From Ustulina deusta (taxonomy: Eukaryota > Ascomycota > Sordariomycetes > Xylariales > Xylariaceae): 64,000 nucleotides of DNA. The notes below the pieces were generated by a model. It did not search any database and had not been told where the DNA came from. It saw nothing but the letters and a program-made list of their open reading frames with translations. Where the stretch lies: the NCBI GenBank assembly GCA_023159155.1, contig JAJNNX010000011.1, positions 620,001 to 684,000 of the forward strand, in the 5' to 3' direction. Positions 11,717-23,893 of this stretch are shown here, piece after piece (the first letter of the stretch is position 1; every line of letters starts with the position of its first letter). The position numbers and the translations under genes are program-made.

Positions 11717-13314
11717 ATGGAGAGAGTTGGACACCTACTCTGGCTAACCAGCTGGCTAGCTGTCGTGAGTTCATTATTCGGTCTCTCGTTCGCTACGGAA
11801 ATAGAACCCCGGGCATCGTGGCCAAATGGTCCGCTAGTCACTTCCGGGCGATGGATCACCGACGCGACTGGTGCAAAGGTCACGTATGTTGGCGTCAATT
11901 GGCCTGGGTCGCTGGAGACGATGATTCCGGAAGGACTTCAATACCAGTCGATTGAGGCACTTGTGTCAAGGATAAAAAATCTAGGCATGAATGTCATTCG
12001 CCTAACGTACGCGACCGAGATGATTGATCAATACTATGACAACGGAGAGAAAGACATCACAATGCAAAAGGCCTTTGTCGATGCGCTAGGGCAAGAGGAT
12101 GGCATGGCCATTTACGACAAAGTCGTTGCGAATAACCCTTCGTTTGGAGCCGAAACGACCAGACTGCAGGTTCGTGTGTCCGGAGCAGATGCCCCTGCTA
12201 TGTAGCGCCCGAGCTGAAGTGCATGAATCTAGGTGTTTGATGCTATCGCGACGGAATGTGCCAAGCAAGAGATCTACGTCCACCTTGACAACCATATATC
12301 AAAAGCAGGCTGGTGTTGCAGCCCTCTCGATGGTAACTCCTGGTGGAATGACATTTATTTCGACGTGCAAAACTGGGAGCGAGGATTGACCTTCATGGCC
12401 GATCATGTCAGCAAAACCCGCTCCGTCACGATAGATCACCACTAACGCACAACAAGGCAAAAACATGGCCAAACTTCATGTCGATGTCATTGCGAAATGA
12501 GCTACGGATATCTTTGAACGATACGCAGATCGCCAGCACCTACAACTGGGAGGACTGGTATAAATATGTCCAGCAAGGCGCTAACGCTATCCATGCCGCT
12601 AATCCCGATGTGCTGATCTTCCTCTCTGGCTTGGACTCCGACAAGAACCTCACCGCCGTTGTCCAAGGCTCGGCGCTGGAGCCCGGAACGGGCACGTTCA
12701 ATCGAGACGACTTCCAGGGATACGGCGACGATAAGTTAGTGCTTGAGTTGCACGTGTACGACAACATTCTCGGCACGCCATCAAGCAACTGCTCCGTTAC
12801 GACGGAGAAGCTCTTCAATGCAGGTTTCCAAACTCTAACCGACAGCGCGACCAACCAATTCCCCTTGGTTGTGACCGAGTTTGGGTTTCCGCAGAACGCG
12901 CCGACCGCGACAAATTCGTATGCTTCTTGCCTATTAGATTATTTTCCTTCGCAACATGCAGGCTGGATGATATGGGCGTTGGGGGGCTCCTACTACATCC
13001 GCCAGGGCGCCCAGGATTACGATGAGGACTGGTTAGTGCTTGAAATCCGAGAGCTTCGTAAGGTTGGTGTTGACTAATATTCGCGTAGGGGACTGTTGTC
13101 GCACGATGGCTCTTCGTTGAGGAGTCCCAGCTTCGTCGATGATTTATTGAGCCCTGCAGTGAATGCCAGCATGGCACCTATCAGCGATGATGACGGCTCT
13201 TCCGGTAACGGATCAGCTGATGAGCCTAGTTCGGCATCAGTTTTGGACCAGAGCCAGCCTGGCATGATTTTGACACTGGGGGCAGTTGCCCTAATGTCCT
13301 ACTCTTGGCAGTAG
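11717..13314 (+). CDS. Secreted GH5 (cellulase-type) glycoside hydrolase, possibly GPI-anchored
   Basis: A 475-aa extracellular (beta/alpha)8-barrel glycosidase of family GH5. It starts at an ATG followed by a hydrophobic signal peptide (HLLWLTSWLAVVSSLFGLSFA). Family landmarks are VGVNWPG, the MNVIRLTY strand, HLDNHISKAGWCC, the acid/base region MSLRNELR (N-E pair) and the nucleophile strand VVTEFGFP. Four exons: 11717-12169, 12233-12406, 12457-13031 and 13089-13314. Introns are 50-63 nt and all phases agree. The C-terminus has a Ser/Gly/Asp-rich spacer followed by the hydrophobic tail MILTLGAVALMSY, which would fit a GPI-anchoring signal (inference). Substrate (beta-glucan, mannan or other) cannot be told from sequence alone. 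Confidence 0.9.
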
Positions 13315-14729
13315 ATATCAACCTCGTGATGCCGCCGTTCGTCCACGATCCACGGCCTTTGTTGGGTACTGACTGAAGCTTGAATACTTTCCCCTCTAGA
13401 TAATTTATCTTCCTGGGCTCATTGTCCTATATATGGCGTCACCGCTCTTGCACGAATGAGATCAATCCCGATTTAGATAACAGACGCCTGATAGCTTCAC
13501 CGAATGCAACCAAAGGCTAGCTTGATTAGACAACGCGGTCGTGTTTTCTATAAGAGGCTTCGTCAAAGACGGCTAATTTGTCTTGGATACCCAATCAATT
13601 TTGCAGAAGCTATTCTGTGCGCTCGCTCAAGGGTCGCTTAGATTTAGTGCTGTATCGATCTCTGTGTCGCCCCGAAAACTATGCCTCGGTGGCGATTTAC
13701 CACATTCGGCAAGGGCACACGATGGATAAGCATAAGGCCCAGTAGGGTGAGAGAATAGGAACATAATAAGAGGTGGTGATTCGGTCGGCTAGAGACCTTG
13801 AATGACTAGACCCCTATAAGGTTGCCAATAAATCACGGTGGCCGTCGCTACGAGAAAACATTCAGCAAGTCCGCAGATGACTACTGAGGATTAGACGTTA
13901 GGAGCCACATTGCTCTTTATAAACGCAATTGAAAGCTCAGAAGCTGCGTCGACTCTATTTATGCATTGCACGACCAACCTAGAGCAAGAGTGTGAGATGT
14001 GAAAATTTAAGCTTACTAACGATAGTCTCCCCGCAACCCGAAACTCGGTACATAGCGAAGGCCTCCACTGATTCGATCGCTTTGCTGAATAATCGCTACC
14101 ACTCTAGATCTTGGAGATCTATGTAACTCAGACCCTGTTTCGGACGATCGGCTGCGCAGGCGAAGCTGAAGACCAGAGCGCATGACAATCGCTATTTTCT
14201 TTGCTCATCATGAAAGTTAGAATAGCCTAACTGTTCGAGCGGATTGCTCAACCAATTGAGCCCTTGCTTCAAACGAACCGATCATACTTGGGCTCGCTAA
14301 TACCAGTAGTTGTTGATACACGCGCCACCCAATACTATTTATTCAGTCGGTTTGAAAACAGCTAGTACCGGTATGTCACGTAGAACCATGGTATTCCGGA
14401 AGCGGAGAGCCAGTTACCCCAGAAAGCCAAGACAGAGTCAGGCATCGATCTACCCTCCATCTTCATCTCCTCTGCTTTCATTCAGTGAAATTCCTAAACT
14501 GCCGTGCCTGGGTTCCCCGCAGAGAATCTTGGGTCCCGTCTCTTCCCCATTCAATGGTTACGGGGATGGTCATGGGTCAAGACTATAAATAATCACACCT
14601 CGAACTATACCTTCCTCCTAGTTCCAGATTTACGGTAGCGAGCGAAGTCGCACTCGCTAAGCGGAGTCTGTAATTAAATTAATAGCATCCTCGCATCTTC
14701 ATCCTACTTCAACGTTGTCCAGACCAGCA
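13315..14729. other. Intergenic, 1.4 kb
   Basis: Separates the GH5 and transporter genes, both on the plus strand. One 92-codon open frame near 14310 has no motif or splice support. Nothing else recognised; the transporter promoter should lie at the right end. Confidence 0.5.
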
Positions 14730-16878
14730 ATGCCCGCCGACGCAGAGAAGCCTATCCCGCAGAGAGCATCTGAAAGAGCTGAAAAGTCTGAACATGAGGA
14801 TATAGAAGTCGTACTAGTCGAGCAGGAAGCTGTCGACGACGCATATCACGTTCACCTGAGCTGGAGATCTTGGGTATACATATCCCCTGGAACACACATG
14901 AGTCTTGCCAAGTCACTAACTGATAAACAGCTTGTGGTTTTTATTACCTGCTTTGCGTAAGCTGGCGGATGTTCCTCGTTCGCGCGGATTTTGCGAAGGC
15001 TTGCTTACCACCGTTCAGCATAATGGCCCAGGTCTTCGTCGTCGTGGCAGCTGGATCCGTAATTGCCTTCATTGTCCGAGATCTCGGCGACGCATCAATA
15101 TCGGGATGGATCATTCAGGCATCTCTCCCGTTCTCATAACTTGCCTTCTTTTTTTCCTCTCTCATTTCCAGCATTATTCAACAACCATAACCATGTCAAC
15201 AACACTGATAGTGAGCTATGCAGGGCCCCTTGCTGATCCAAAGCGTTCTCTCCCCCATCGTCGGCCGGCTCTCAGACGTACTAGATAGAAAACACCTCGC
15301 GGCTATCCCGCCGCTCATCGCGTTCGTCGGAGCTGTTGTCTCGGCCACAGCCAAGTCAATGGGTGTATTGATCGGCGGCGGCGTGTTGATAGGGACTACG
15401 CTGTCTACTATATCGATCGTGCAGGCTATTCCCTCCGAGATTCTGCCCTTGAAATTCCGCGCGCTCGCAAACGGGTTTGCGTTCGTGGGGGGGTCTATTG
15501 GTGGTTTGTATGTAGCAATTACGAGCGCCCTCCATTGTCCTTATCTTCTCGAGCTCACAGTAACCAACCGATGTTTCTCTAGAATTGGCGCCCTCGGCGC
15601 TGGCGCCGTGACCAATGTCAGCGCGGCGGGCTGGCGATACATCTTCTGGATTCAGGCCGCTTTCCACGGCACCACGACATTGGGCTTACTGCTGTTTTAC
15701 TTTCCGCCGAAGCGGGGCCTCGAAAGACCGAAGATGTCAATCAGAGACTATATCTGGGCCTGCGACCCCGTCGGCTCTAGCCTGTTTATTAGCAGTGCTA
15801 CTCTATTGTTGCTTGCGCTTGATTGGGCGGGCGGTGCTTATGCGTGGTCTAGCGCACATGTCGCTGTACCGTTGAGTCTGGGACTTGTGCTGCTGGTGGG
15901 ATTTGCATGTTATGGTAAGCACTTTACCAAGCCGTCATGCGCCAGGGCGTGTCTAAAATTAACCAACGCTTTTTGATAGAGTGGAAGGGTAGATCTGATG
16001 GTCTAGTGGCACACGTCTTTTTCCAACAAAACGCCAACTTCGTGTATGCAGTCTTCGCTTTTGTGGTTGAGGGTTGGATTTTTTATAGTGCCGTCAACTC
16101 GGTCGTGCCACAAGTCGTACTGCAGCTTGGCTTTGAGACGGATGCGTGGCAAATCGCTGTTCGGCAACTTAGTTACCAGCTTCCTGTCCTGTTTACCTCC
16201 ATCCCTATTACGTGGTATGCTACAAAATTCAAGGACCTGCAGAGCCCGCTACTCGTTACTTTTACTATTTTTCTCGTGGTGCAAGTCTCAAAATATCCTC
16301 TCAGTACGGAGAACGAAGCTGACAATGGATGAAGCACGATATCCTACGCTAATATCAAACCAACCTGGAATGGGCCCCAAATTGGGCTTGGTGTTCTCGC
16401 CGGGATCGGCCAGTCGGGACCTCTCACGCTCCTGGTTGCTTGTGTGCAGTTCACTGCCCCTCACGCTTTTCTCTCCACGGCCACGGGCCTGGCATTCTCA
16501 GCCCGTGCTATCGGAGGTGCATTCGGATCCGCCGTGTTGAACGCCATCATTAACGGTCGTCTCAGTGGGTATTATGCCCCCGCTGTATCGAGAGCGGCTG
16601 TGGATGCTGGGCTGCCGGAAGGCAGCGTTCCCTCGCTTTTGCAGGCGTTCGAGACCGGAAACGTTGGGTCGGATGCTGTGAAAGGCGCCAATGCGACGAT
16701 TTGGGCGGCTGCTATCAACGAGAGTCGGTGGCAGTACGCGTATGCTTATCGGCTTGCGTGGTCGAGTGTTATCCCGTTCGTAGTCCTTGCTATTGTGGCG
16801 GTGGCGCTGCTTAAGGGTGTGAAGGAGTTGATGACGGAGAAGGTTGAGGCTACTGTCGAGCATATTGAACGTGAGTGA
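14730..16878 (+). CDS. MFS transporter, TRI12/siderophore-transporter type
   Basis: A plasma-membrane efflux or siderophore carrier of the TRI12-like MFS family (about 14 membrane segments, 576 aa). Diagnostic stretches are FVVVAAGSVIAFIVRDLG, SPIVGRLSDVLDRKHLA (MFS loop 2-3), IVQAIPSEILPLKFRALANG, ACDPVGS, YEWKGRSDGLVAHVFF and TAPHAFLSTATGLAFSARAI. Seven exons: 14730-14873, 14931-14956 (26 nt), 15019-15118, 15224-15507, 15583-15914, 15980-16280 and 16335-16878. The total divides by three with every phase matching. Two introns, 15119-15223 and 16281-16334, keep the conserved protein only if their donors are GC (GCATCT and GCAAGT). The start is the first ATG; the leader is acidic and cytosolic. 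Substrate unknown; no iron or toxin biosynthesis gene adjoins. Confidence 0.9.
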
Positions 16879-17347
16879 CGGGTTTTTTTCTTTTTGGCCT
16901 AGATGCACTAGGGGGTCTAGACAAGACGAGACCAACACTGACATGTCCTGTTTATAATCTGTCTTACACACCACTAGTTGTCTGTAGACTACGATAGGCC
17001 TTTGACGTTGTTCGCGCTATTCCTCCCACATCTTCAGTAACTCCTTGTGCACAATCTAAAAGGTAATGATTAACTATGGTCTTGTCTAGATTCGACTTTG
17101 TGGCTTGCAGCTGATACATAGCTGAAGAGGTCTAGTTGGTTCTCCCATGTGGGCTGAGCTAGCTGAAGAAATAAGTTCAACTTAGCGTTATATACCCCAC
17201 ACAAGGGGCGTTATTCCACAATTAGCCTCTTCTCATGAAATATATATTGCAGGAGTCGCAACTAATCACTCGGTTTTGGAGTTTAACACTGAATAATCAC
17301 TCAGAACACGAAGAAAATCCCCAAGATCGCGTTGTGGCTTCGTCACA
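16879..17347. other. Intergenic, 0.5 kb
   Basis: Spacer between the transporter and the cysteine-rich gene, which are tandem on the plus strand. No motif recognised apart from an AT-rich promoter-like stretch near 17240. Confidence 0.5.
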
Positions 17348-18083
17348 ATGCTCGCCAAACTAGTAACTGTATTTTCCGTCTTTCTTTCCCTTGTGCATCG
17401 AGTTCAAACTCAAACTAGCACCATCTCCGTTGGTCCTCTCTTAGGTTGCGATCTCACAACCTTCTCTTGTCCTGGTGTGGGTGGATGTTGTACGATCGGA
17501 GGCTGCTGCGGAAGCGGATGTTGTGCGAACGGTTATACTTGTATCAATGAAGGGACATCGGAAGAAGCATGTTGCCCAGCAAGCGACCCAACCAAGTGTG
17601 GCACGGTGGCATCAGTAAGTCCTTTGTGCTGCAGAGCTGCCATACTATCATCCCGAAGTGGAAAACCATCTCTGACAGTCATTCTCGACACAGCCCTCTA
17701 GTTCTGGATCCGGCTCGGGGTCCGGGGGTCATACCTGCACAGGAGTCTCAAACTGCAGGGATTCGACAGGTTCAACTTGGACATGCCTCCTAGGGCAGAC
17801 ATGCGGGCTCTCATACAGAGATTGTAACCCTTGCCCGTATATCGGAGGCGGCTCTAGCCCGTCGTCAACCTCTAGCTCCTCATCCATTCTCCCCTCATCC
17901 GTTAGCTCCTCCATCAGCTCTTTATCCATTAGCCCCAGTACATCCCTTAGTGGGTCATTCTCATCAAGTAGTCCGAGTGCCAGCGCTAGCTCGACACCAT
18001 CTTCTGGTGGCTGCTCAAGAGAAGTAAGATCTACGTTGCATTGGCTGGCAGCGGTTGCTGTTGCATGTATGTGTTTGCTATAG
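17348..18083 (+). CDS. Cysteine-rich secreted protein with Ser-rich stalk, likely GPI-anchored
   Basis: A 218-aa protein in two exons (17348-17614, 17694-18083; intron 79 nt with GTAAGT donor). It has a signal peptide (MLAKLVTVFSVFLSLVHRVQT) and then a compact cysteine module dominated by CC pairs (GGCCTIGGCCGSGCCANGYTC), rich in Gly. A second cysteine module follows (CTGVSNC...CLLGQTCG...DCNPCPYIG), then a roughly 60-residue Ser/Pro/Thr stalk. The hydrophobic tail LHWLAAVAVACMCLL suggests GPI attachment. The layout matches fungal cell-wall or surface proteins; the CC-rich N-terminus recurs in many predicted ascomycete secreted proteins of unknown function. A role in the wall or in host or substrate contact is inference. 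It does not match the CFEM spacing. Confidence 0.75.
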
Positions 18084-19745
18084 TGGTTGTTAAGGTACAC
18101 TTACTTTTTCCATGAGTGTAGACTACTATTTAATTGAATACCTTTTTGTTGAGTCAGAAGAGTTAATTTTAAACTGTGACCGCCAAAACATTAATTATAT
18201 TAAACACCCTTTTACGATTCTGTTGCTGGTCACAGGTTCTGGATCGCTAGAAATTGACACTCAAAGTTGTCGGAATGCATATTTGGCCAGCACTTAGTTT
18301 TTCCTTTCAGCTTCAGTCACCTATGAAGCTGCGAACCAGAAGCGAACCTGGACAGTCATCTTTGAGCATATCCCATTCTATTCGACAGATTATGTATGAG
18401 GAAATGGTGCTCAGTAAATCACAGCGGCTAGGAAAGAATAGGAGAAGGTTTACATTGTAGTCTCTTTACTAATTCTTTTAGATCATTTGAACTATTATAG
18501 ATGTTGATGGTAATAATCACGTGACATGGGTTGGTTTTGTTGGTTTGTGACAAACATGCTCAACACTGGTACGAAGGGTCTTCAGTGGGTGATTTAACAT
18601 TATATTTTTTTAAAGAGCGTCGCTATAGCATGCACAATCTAATTAATCTGTTAAACTATATCGTCGCAATCCGTCCCCCCGATAGTCAATAAAATCCTAA
18701 TACCCTGTTCGTTATTAGACCAAATCCATACAGTGGACTATATTCCTTGACGTCCAGGTCAATTGTTAGTCGAGGTTGATTGTCTGAGGATAATCTGCGG
18801 AGCTCGATGGCTGCTGGGTCTCATTATACCTGGGGCGTTCAATACATTAGTGCAAGTTTGAATACGTAAGAGCGGCTTCAACCTACTGCTGGAACTGTGA
18901 TCCAATACCGGCCAAGTCAGCATCTTGCTGTTTCTTCGCTTTCTTGCTCGTAGCCTTCTTGGTCTCCTTAGATTGGCGCTTCGGTTTTGCCACAACTCGT
19001 GGGACGCTGGCGCTAGATGGACTAGTGGGATTCTGGGTATGATAGGGATACAAACCTGTCTTACCCATCATGACAAGAATAGAACGCTGCAGGTAGTAGG
19101 CGCTTGCGGATTACGGACATAATTATTGGTATTGCTGCTAGCCCTAGGAAACGCTTTGGTTCGATGAAGCAACTTGATCTCATTTTTCATCACCCAGGTT
19201 GCAGCAGGCGGTGATGCTTAAATACCTTCTTCTCAACACCATCCGAAGATCAAATTTAGCACATCAATTCGCCCAGACTATGGAGTTCTGGTTTTGGTGT
19301 TAACCAATAGCAGGAACCAGTATCTTCGGTGTGTTTTCGCAGCATGGGACGAGGGGCTGTAAAGCAAGAGAAACTTAGGAGTACAAGCCATATTCAGTTC
19401 TGGTTTTGGACCTGTCCAATCATCACGCAAAGATGAAGTGGGTAACAAACTCATAAGGAAGTAGGTACATTTGGTGCGTATGGACGTTGCACCTCTAGCC
19501 ACGGATTTCTAGGTATTCAGGTTTCAGGATTCTCCAATCAGAAGGTTGTGATTACCTATGCATAAGAGCTTTGTTCCGGTTCTGGTACGAACCAATCATG
19601 TCTCCGCAAAGCCCTGCAGCCGTGAGTGGTGGTTGACCTTCAACAACGACAATTCTCCACATTTAATAGCGTAAATAAAGGCCACCATGCTTCCTCAACT
19701 CTTTTCTCTCTTATTTCCTTTCTACCCATCCCAATAGCCTTAGCC
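18084..19745. other. Intergenic, 1.7 kb, AT-leaning
   Basis: No recognised gene. A 62-codon minus-strand frame (18883-19071) encodes a Lys-rich tail and could be a fragment, but it has no family match I can name. Three diverged copies of a motif around GTTCTGGTTTTGG...CCAATCA lie near 19286, 19397 and 19573, with irregular spacing. Confidence 0.4.
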
Positions 19746-21969
19746 ATGGCGTCCAATGATTAGGAGCGACATAAGGCAACCATCCTGACCTTATTTTTGC
19801 TTGACAATACCCCGCTCCATCAAGTGGCATCCTATATGGAAAAGACGCACAACTTTACCAAAACGTAGCCATAGCCTTGCCATGGCTCCAGGGTATTTAG
19901 ACTAACTGCAGCATAGCAAAAACCAGTACGAGTACCAACCCCGGAAATGGCGCGTTAAGAAAAAGGTGCCTCAAGAAGCCTGGAAATATGTCAGTCATCA
20001 AATCAAGAAAAGAGAAGGTAAGAAAACAGAGATCACTCTCTTCGGAATCCCTGTCTCTGCAGCAAAAGTGCGCAAGGAAACGCAGAGATACGCGGTCCCT
20101 CCTAGAGCCAATGAATTTGGAAAGAGATGTGAGTTCTATAGAACGATACATCCCAATACTATGCTAACCATTGTGTTCAGTGCCTAGTCCTGAACTACCC
20201 TCCGGGATCGTCATTCGCGCCCAGACGCCTCTTATCATCAAACCAGATGTTTCGTGGCCAAAAGTTCTTCCCTGGTTTCATTTCAAAAACGGTTTGCTGC
20301 CTCGTAGGTTCTCAAGCTCTTGGCTTCTCAAGCATAATACCCGCTAACTGGGCACTAGCACCAGGCTTTCCCGGCGATCTGTTGATCGCCTTCTTCACAC
20401 TTGGCCAATACGACGAAATCCATAGAGTAGAGTCCATATATTCAGCATGGAGAAATCCGCGAGAGCTTCACAAGCTACTTCTTCGTCTCGCCAACATGGT
20501 TCTAGATGACCCCGAAGATAGGCATGAAAAAGCTGAAGCCTTGGCGCGGAACGAATTCCCCCCCTGCATGGTGATGAAAATGCTGAAAATCATCTTTTTT
20601 CGCCTCTCAAACAAGCTGGGCGAATATGGCGAATATCGCAATAAGGCAAGCCAATGCATACATGACAAATTTGTGTTACATCTCGTCAAAGCAGTTTCAC
20701 ACAGCAATCCGGAAATGATAAAAAGCCTGTTTTCTAGCCGGAGCGCGACTACAAAAGCGATCAAAGAGGCGGTATACGGGTCTGCAATTCGAGAAAAGAA
20801 TTATGAATGAGTGGAAACGCTTCTTAAATCTGGCGTAGACCCCAATCTTAAGGTCAGTAATCATAGACAGCCATTTCGGGGTTTTAGACGACGAGGGATA
20901 ATACAGCTCGAGTGGAGAACGAGTCTTCGTTACGCAACCGGCATGCAGAACGCAGCGATTACACATGATATCCGCCTTGGAGAAATTCTATTAGACGCAG
21001 GGGCAAATGTTAACAGCATTGACGACTATCTTCTGGAAATCACCGCTTATATGAGCAGAACTGCTGATAAAGATAGTGATGTTCTGGATTTTGTGCGACT
21101 ACTAATTTAGCGTGGCGCCACAGTTAGTTCTTTAGCACGACGGTGCTTGGCGAAACCAAGTGCTCGACTACTTAGGCAGAACATATACTCCTATACAGTT
21201 AGCCGTCATTTTGGGAAATCGAGAAATTATCGAACGCCTACTCCAGCCAGTCCTCTCACGTCAAATACAAACTTCCCCAGATACTATCAAACAGCTTCTC
21301 GTATCGTGTTTGGTTGGAGATACGATCACAGCGTTAAAGCTTCTGGAAATAGAGAATACTAATATTAATCTGAATAACGGGTGGTTCGAGGGAATCACAC
21401 CTTTAGTTGCTTCAGCATAGAACCTGGATACCAGCATAGCTAAAGTATTTTTAGATTTAGGAGCAAACGTTGGTCTAACATTACAAGACAAGGTCCACGA
21501 AACAAAAATACTTTGCCCGATACATGTTGCGGCGTACAATGGGAATAAGAATTTGGTGCGGCAACTTACCAATCGTGCTGATTGCAACGTGCGCCACGTA
21601 CCTCTTTATTCTATATATAACTACCCTCTTCGGTGTCTGGCGCCACCTTGCCCGCCATGCCCGCTTGAAAGCGAAGACGTCGACACGGTTCGGCTTCTTC
21701 TATCTCACTTTGATCTGCTTAATGGAGATTCGGATGATGACGCCTTAATTTCTGGCATTATTTCTAAGGTTATTTCTGGGGAGCCGAACGTAGATACGGA
21801 TAGACGCACTTTTGACCAGACGGCTTTCGGAGCTGCTATAAAGTTAGGGAGTGCGAAAATAATTCGATTCTACTTCTCTTCGGGGGAGCCATACACATCA
21901 AGAGATCTCTACTTGGCTACTGAGGCCGCTGTTCAGTCGAAAGATTATTCTATTTGGAAACTCCTGGTA

Positions 21970-22013
21970 AGCTAACACCCCCCCTTGCGAACTACCCTAT
22001 TGCGACCTAGCTA
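21970..22013 (+). repeat. Left terminal inverted repeat
   Basis: 44 bp, matching the right end in reverse complement except for five C-to-T changes (read on the plus strand). The C7 run and TTGCGAAC core are identical in both ends. Confidence 0.85.
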
Positions 22014-23849
22014 AAAACGCGCTACTGACCCTAACTACCTTAATTAAAAATTGTTAAATAACGCAACTGCGTTTAGTTTTTATGTTTTTTTTTTACTTTT
22101 ATTTTTTTTAGAATTAATTTTTTTTTATTGTAATGTTTTTATATAGCGACTAATAGCGTGTAACGGCTGTAGTTTGTGCTGCTTAACTTGGTACTTTGTA
22201 AAAATAAGTAGCTATTTAATAAAGTATTAACCGGTATATATATACTACTGCTTTAATAATATTTTAACTAAAAAATAGTTATACTAATATTTTTAGATCT
22301 TATTTTTATATTTTAAAACTAAACTAGCTAATTAAGCTATAAATTAAACTAAGCTAGGCTTTATATTTTTAATAGTTAAATTTAAGTATATAGCTGAACA
22401 TATATTATTAGTTTTTAGAGATTTTAGAATATTTAGAAAGTTGTAGCATATATATATTTTTTTTTTGTAATTTTGAACTAAAAACTGCTAGATTAACGTT
22501 TATTAGCTATTTATGCGTTAATAAAATAACTATAGCTAATATTAAGCTATTTTTTAAATATTTCGAAGTTTTTAAATTAGCAAATATATTTTTAAAACAA
22601 TTTTTTAATACTAACAAAATAAGCATTAGCTAAAGCGTAAAAAAAAGTTATTAGGTTGTTTATAAAGCTTTAATATATATAGCTTTAAAAAAAAACATTA
22701 AAAAAAGCAAATAAATAATATTTTTTAAGTATATTAGCAGTAAAAGTATTATTTTACTACTACTGCTTATTTTTAAAAAAGTTAATATTTAAAATTAATA
22801 ATTTCTAAATATAAATTATAATCTATTTAAAAACTAGTAGTTTAAAACTTTGTTTAATAAATAAACTTATAACTTTATTATTATTAATTAGTTTATTAAT
22901 ATTTTTATTTTATTTGTTTAAAGTTGTTTTAGCAATATATAAGTTATACTAATATATAATAGCTATAATTTATATATAAATAATAACTTTTTATAGCTTT
23001 GTTTTTTAAACAAAATATAGCTTGTTTTTTATAAACTATATTATAGGTATATTATATAAGCGTTAAATATTAGAGTTTTTAGTTTATTAAAAAAAAAGCT
23101 TAAAAATAAAGTTAAAAAAATACCTAAAAGCCGCTTTAGCGTTATACCTTCAAAAAAAAATATAATTATAGTATATAAATAGGCTTATAATACTATTTTA
23201 TTACTAAAAACTATTAAAAAAACATAAATAATAGCTAAAATATAGCTAAAAGATATTTAATTATTATTATTTTTAAAATATATTATACTTAAAAATAAAA
23301 ATATTGCTTGCAAAGTTTAACTAATATTTATATTAACCGATTAACTTAAAATACTTAAATATTAGCTTAGACTAGGCTAAATAAAAATTATAACACTTAT
23401 AAAAAACTAAAATTTGTAGTATATAACTTAGAAATTAGCTAAGCACTATTTTTTTTTAATAATTTATTATAAAAGCTATTTTTTATAAAAACTAGCAAAG
23501 CTTTTAATTAAAAAGCCAAAAAAATTATAATTTTAAAAACATACGTTAAGCTATTAAAAACCAAACTAGCTAAAAAGATTATATTAAAACGCAAATTAAT
23601 TAAATTGCTACCTAGTTATTATTTTATTTATATAACTTATATATAGCAAGTTAAGCAAAAATTGCAATAGTAAACGCTATATATAAATAAAACTAAAAAT
23701 AAGGATATACTAAAAGCAAAAGAAACAAAAACTAAAGATATAATTAAGATTAAAACATTTTAATATTTAATAAAAACACTAAGGTTAGCTATAAATACTA
23801 TGTTGTGCTATAAATAATGGTTTCAAAAGTTGGTAGGTGGCTATTTTGG

Positions 23850-23893
23850 TGGCTGGGTCGCGATGGGGTGGTTCGCAAGGGGGGGTGTTAGCT
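23850..23893 (-). repeat. Right terminal inverted repeat
   Basis: 44 bp, the reverse complement of the left end. This copy keeps the C form at all five differing sites, so it is the less mutated end. Confidence 0.85.

Larger units (their letters stand above)
21970..23893. mobile_element. Fot1/pogo-like (Tc1-mariner) DNA transposon, RIP-mutated
   Basis: A 1,924-bp insert. It begins AGCTAACACCCCCCCTTGCG and ends with the reverse complement of the same sequence, giving 44-bp terminal inverted repeats that differ at only five sites, all C/T. It is flanked by TA on both sides (21968-21969 and 23894-23895), the target duplication of the Tc1/mariner superfamily. Its length suits fungal Fot1/pogo elements. 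The interior (about 22020-23815) is extremely AT-rich with TpA everywhere, and no transposase frame survives, so the family call rests on TIR, TSD and length. It lies inside the Clr5-ankyrin gene. Confidence 0.85.

Noticed and set aside
13021..13077. Read-through end of the GH5 gene at 13077
   Set aside because: Splicing at 13032-13088 restores the conserved WGLLSHD sequence, so the earlier stop is intronic.
22020..23815. AT-rich block considered as a centromere or mitochondrial insertion
   Set aside because: It is bounded exactly by inverted repeats and a TA duplication, so a RIP-mutated transposon explains it.
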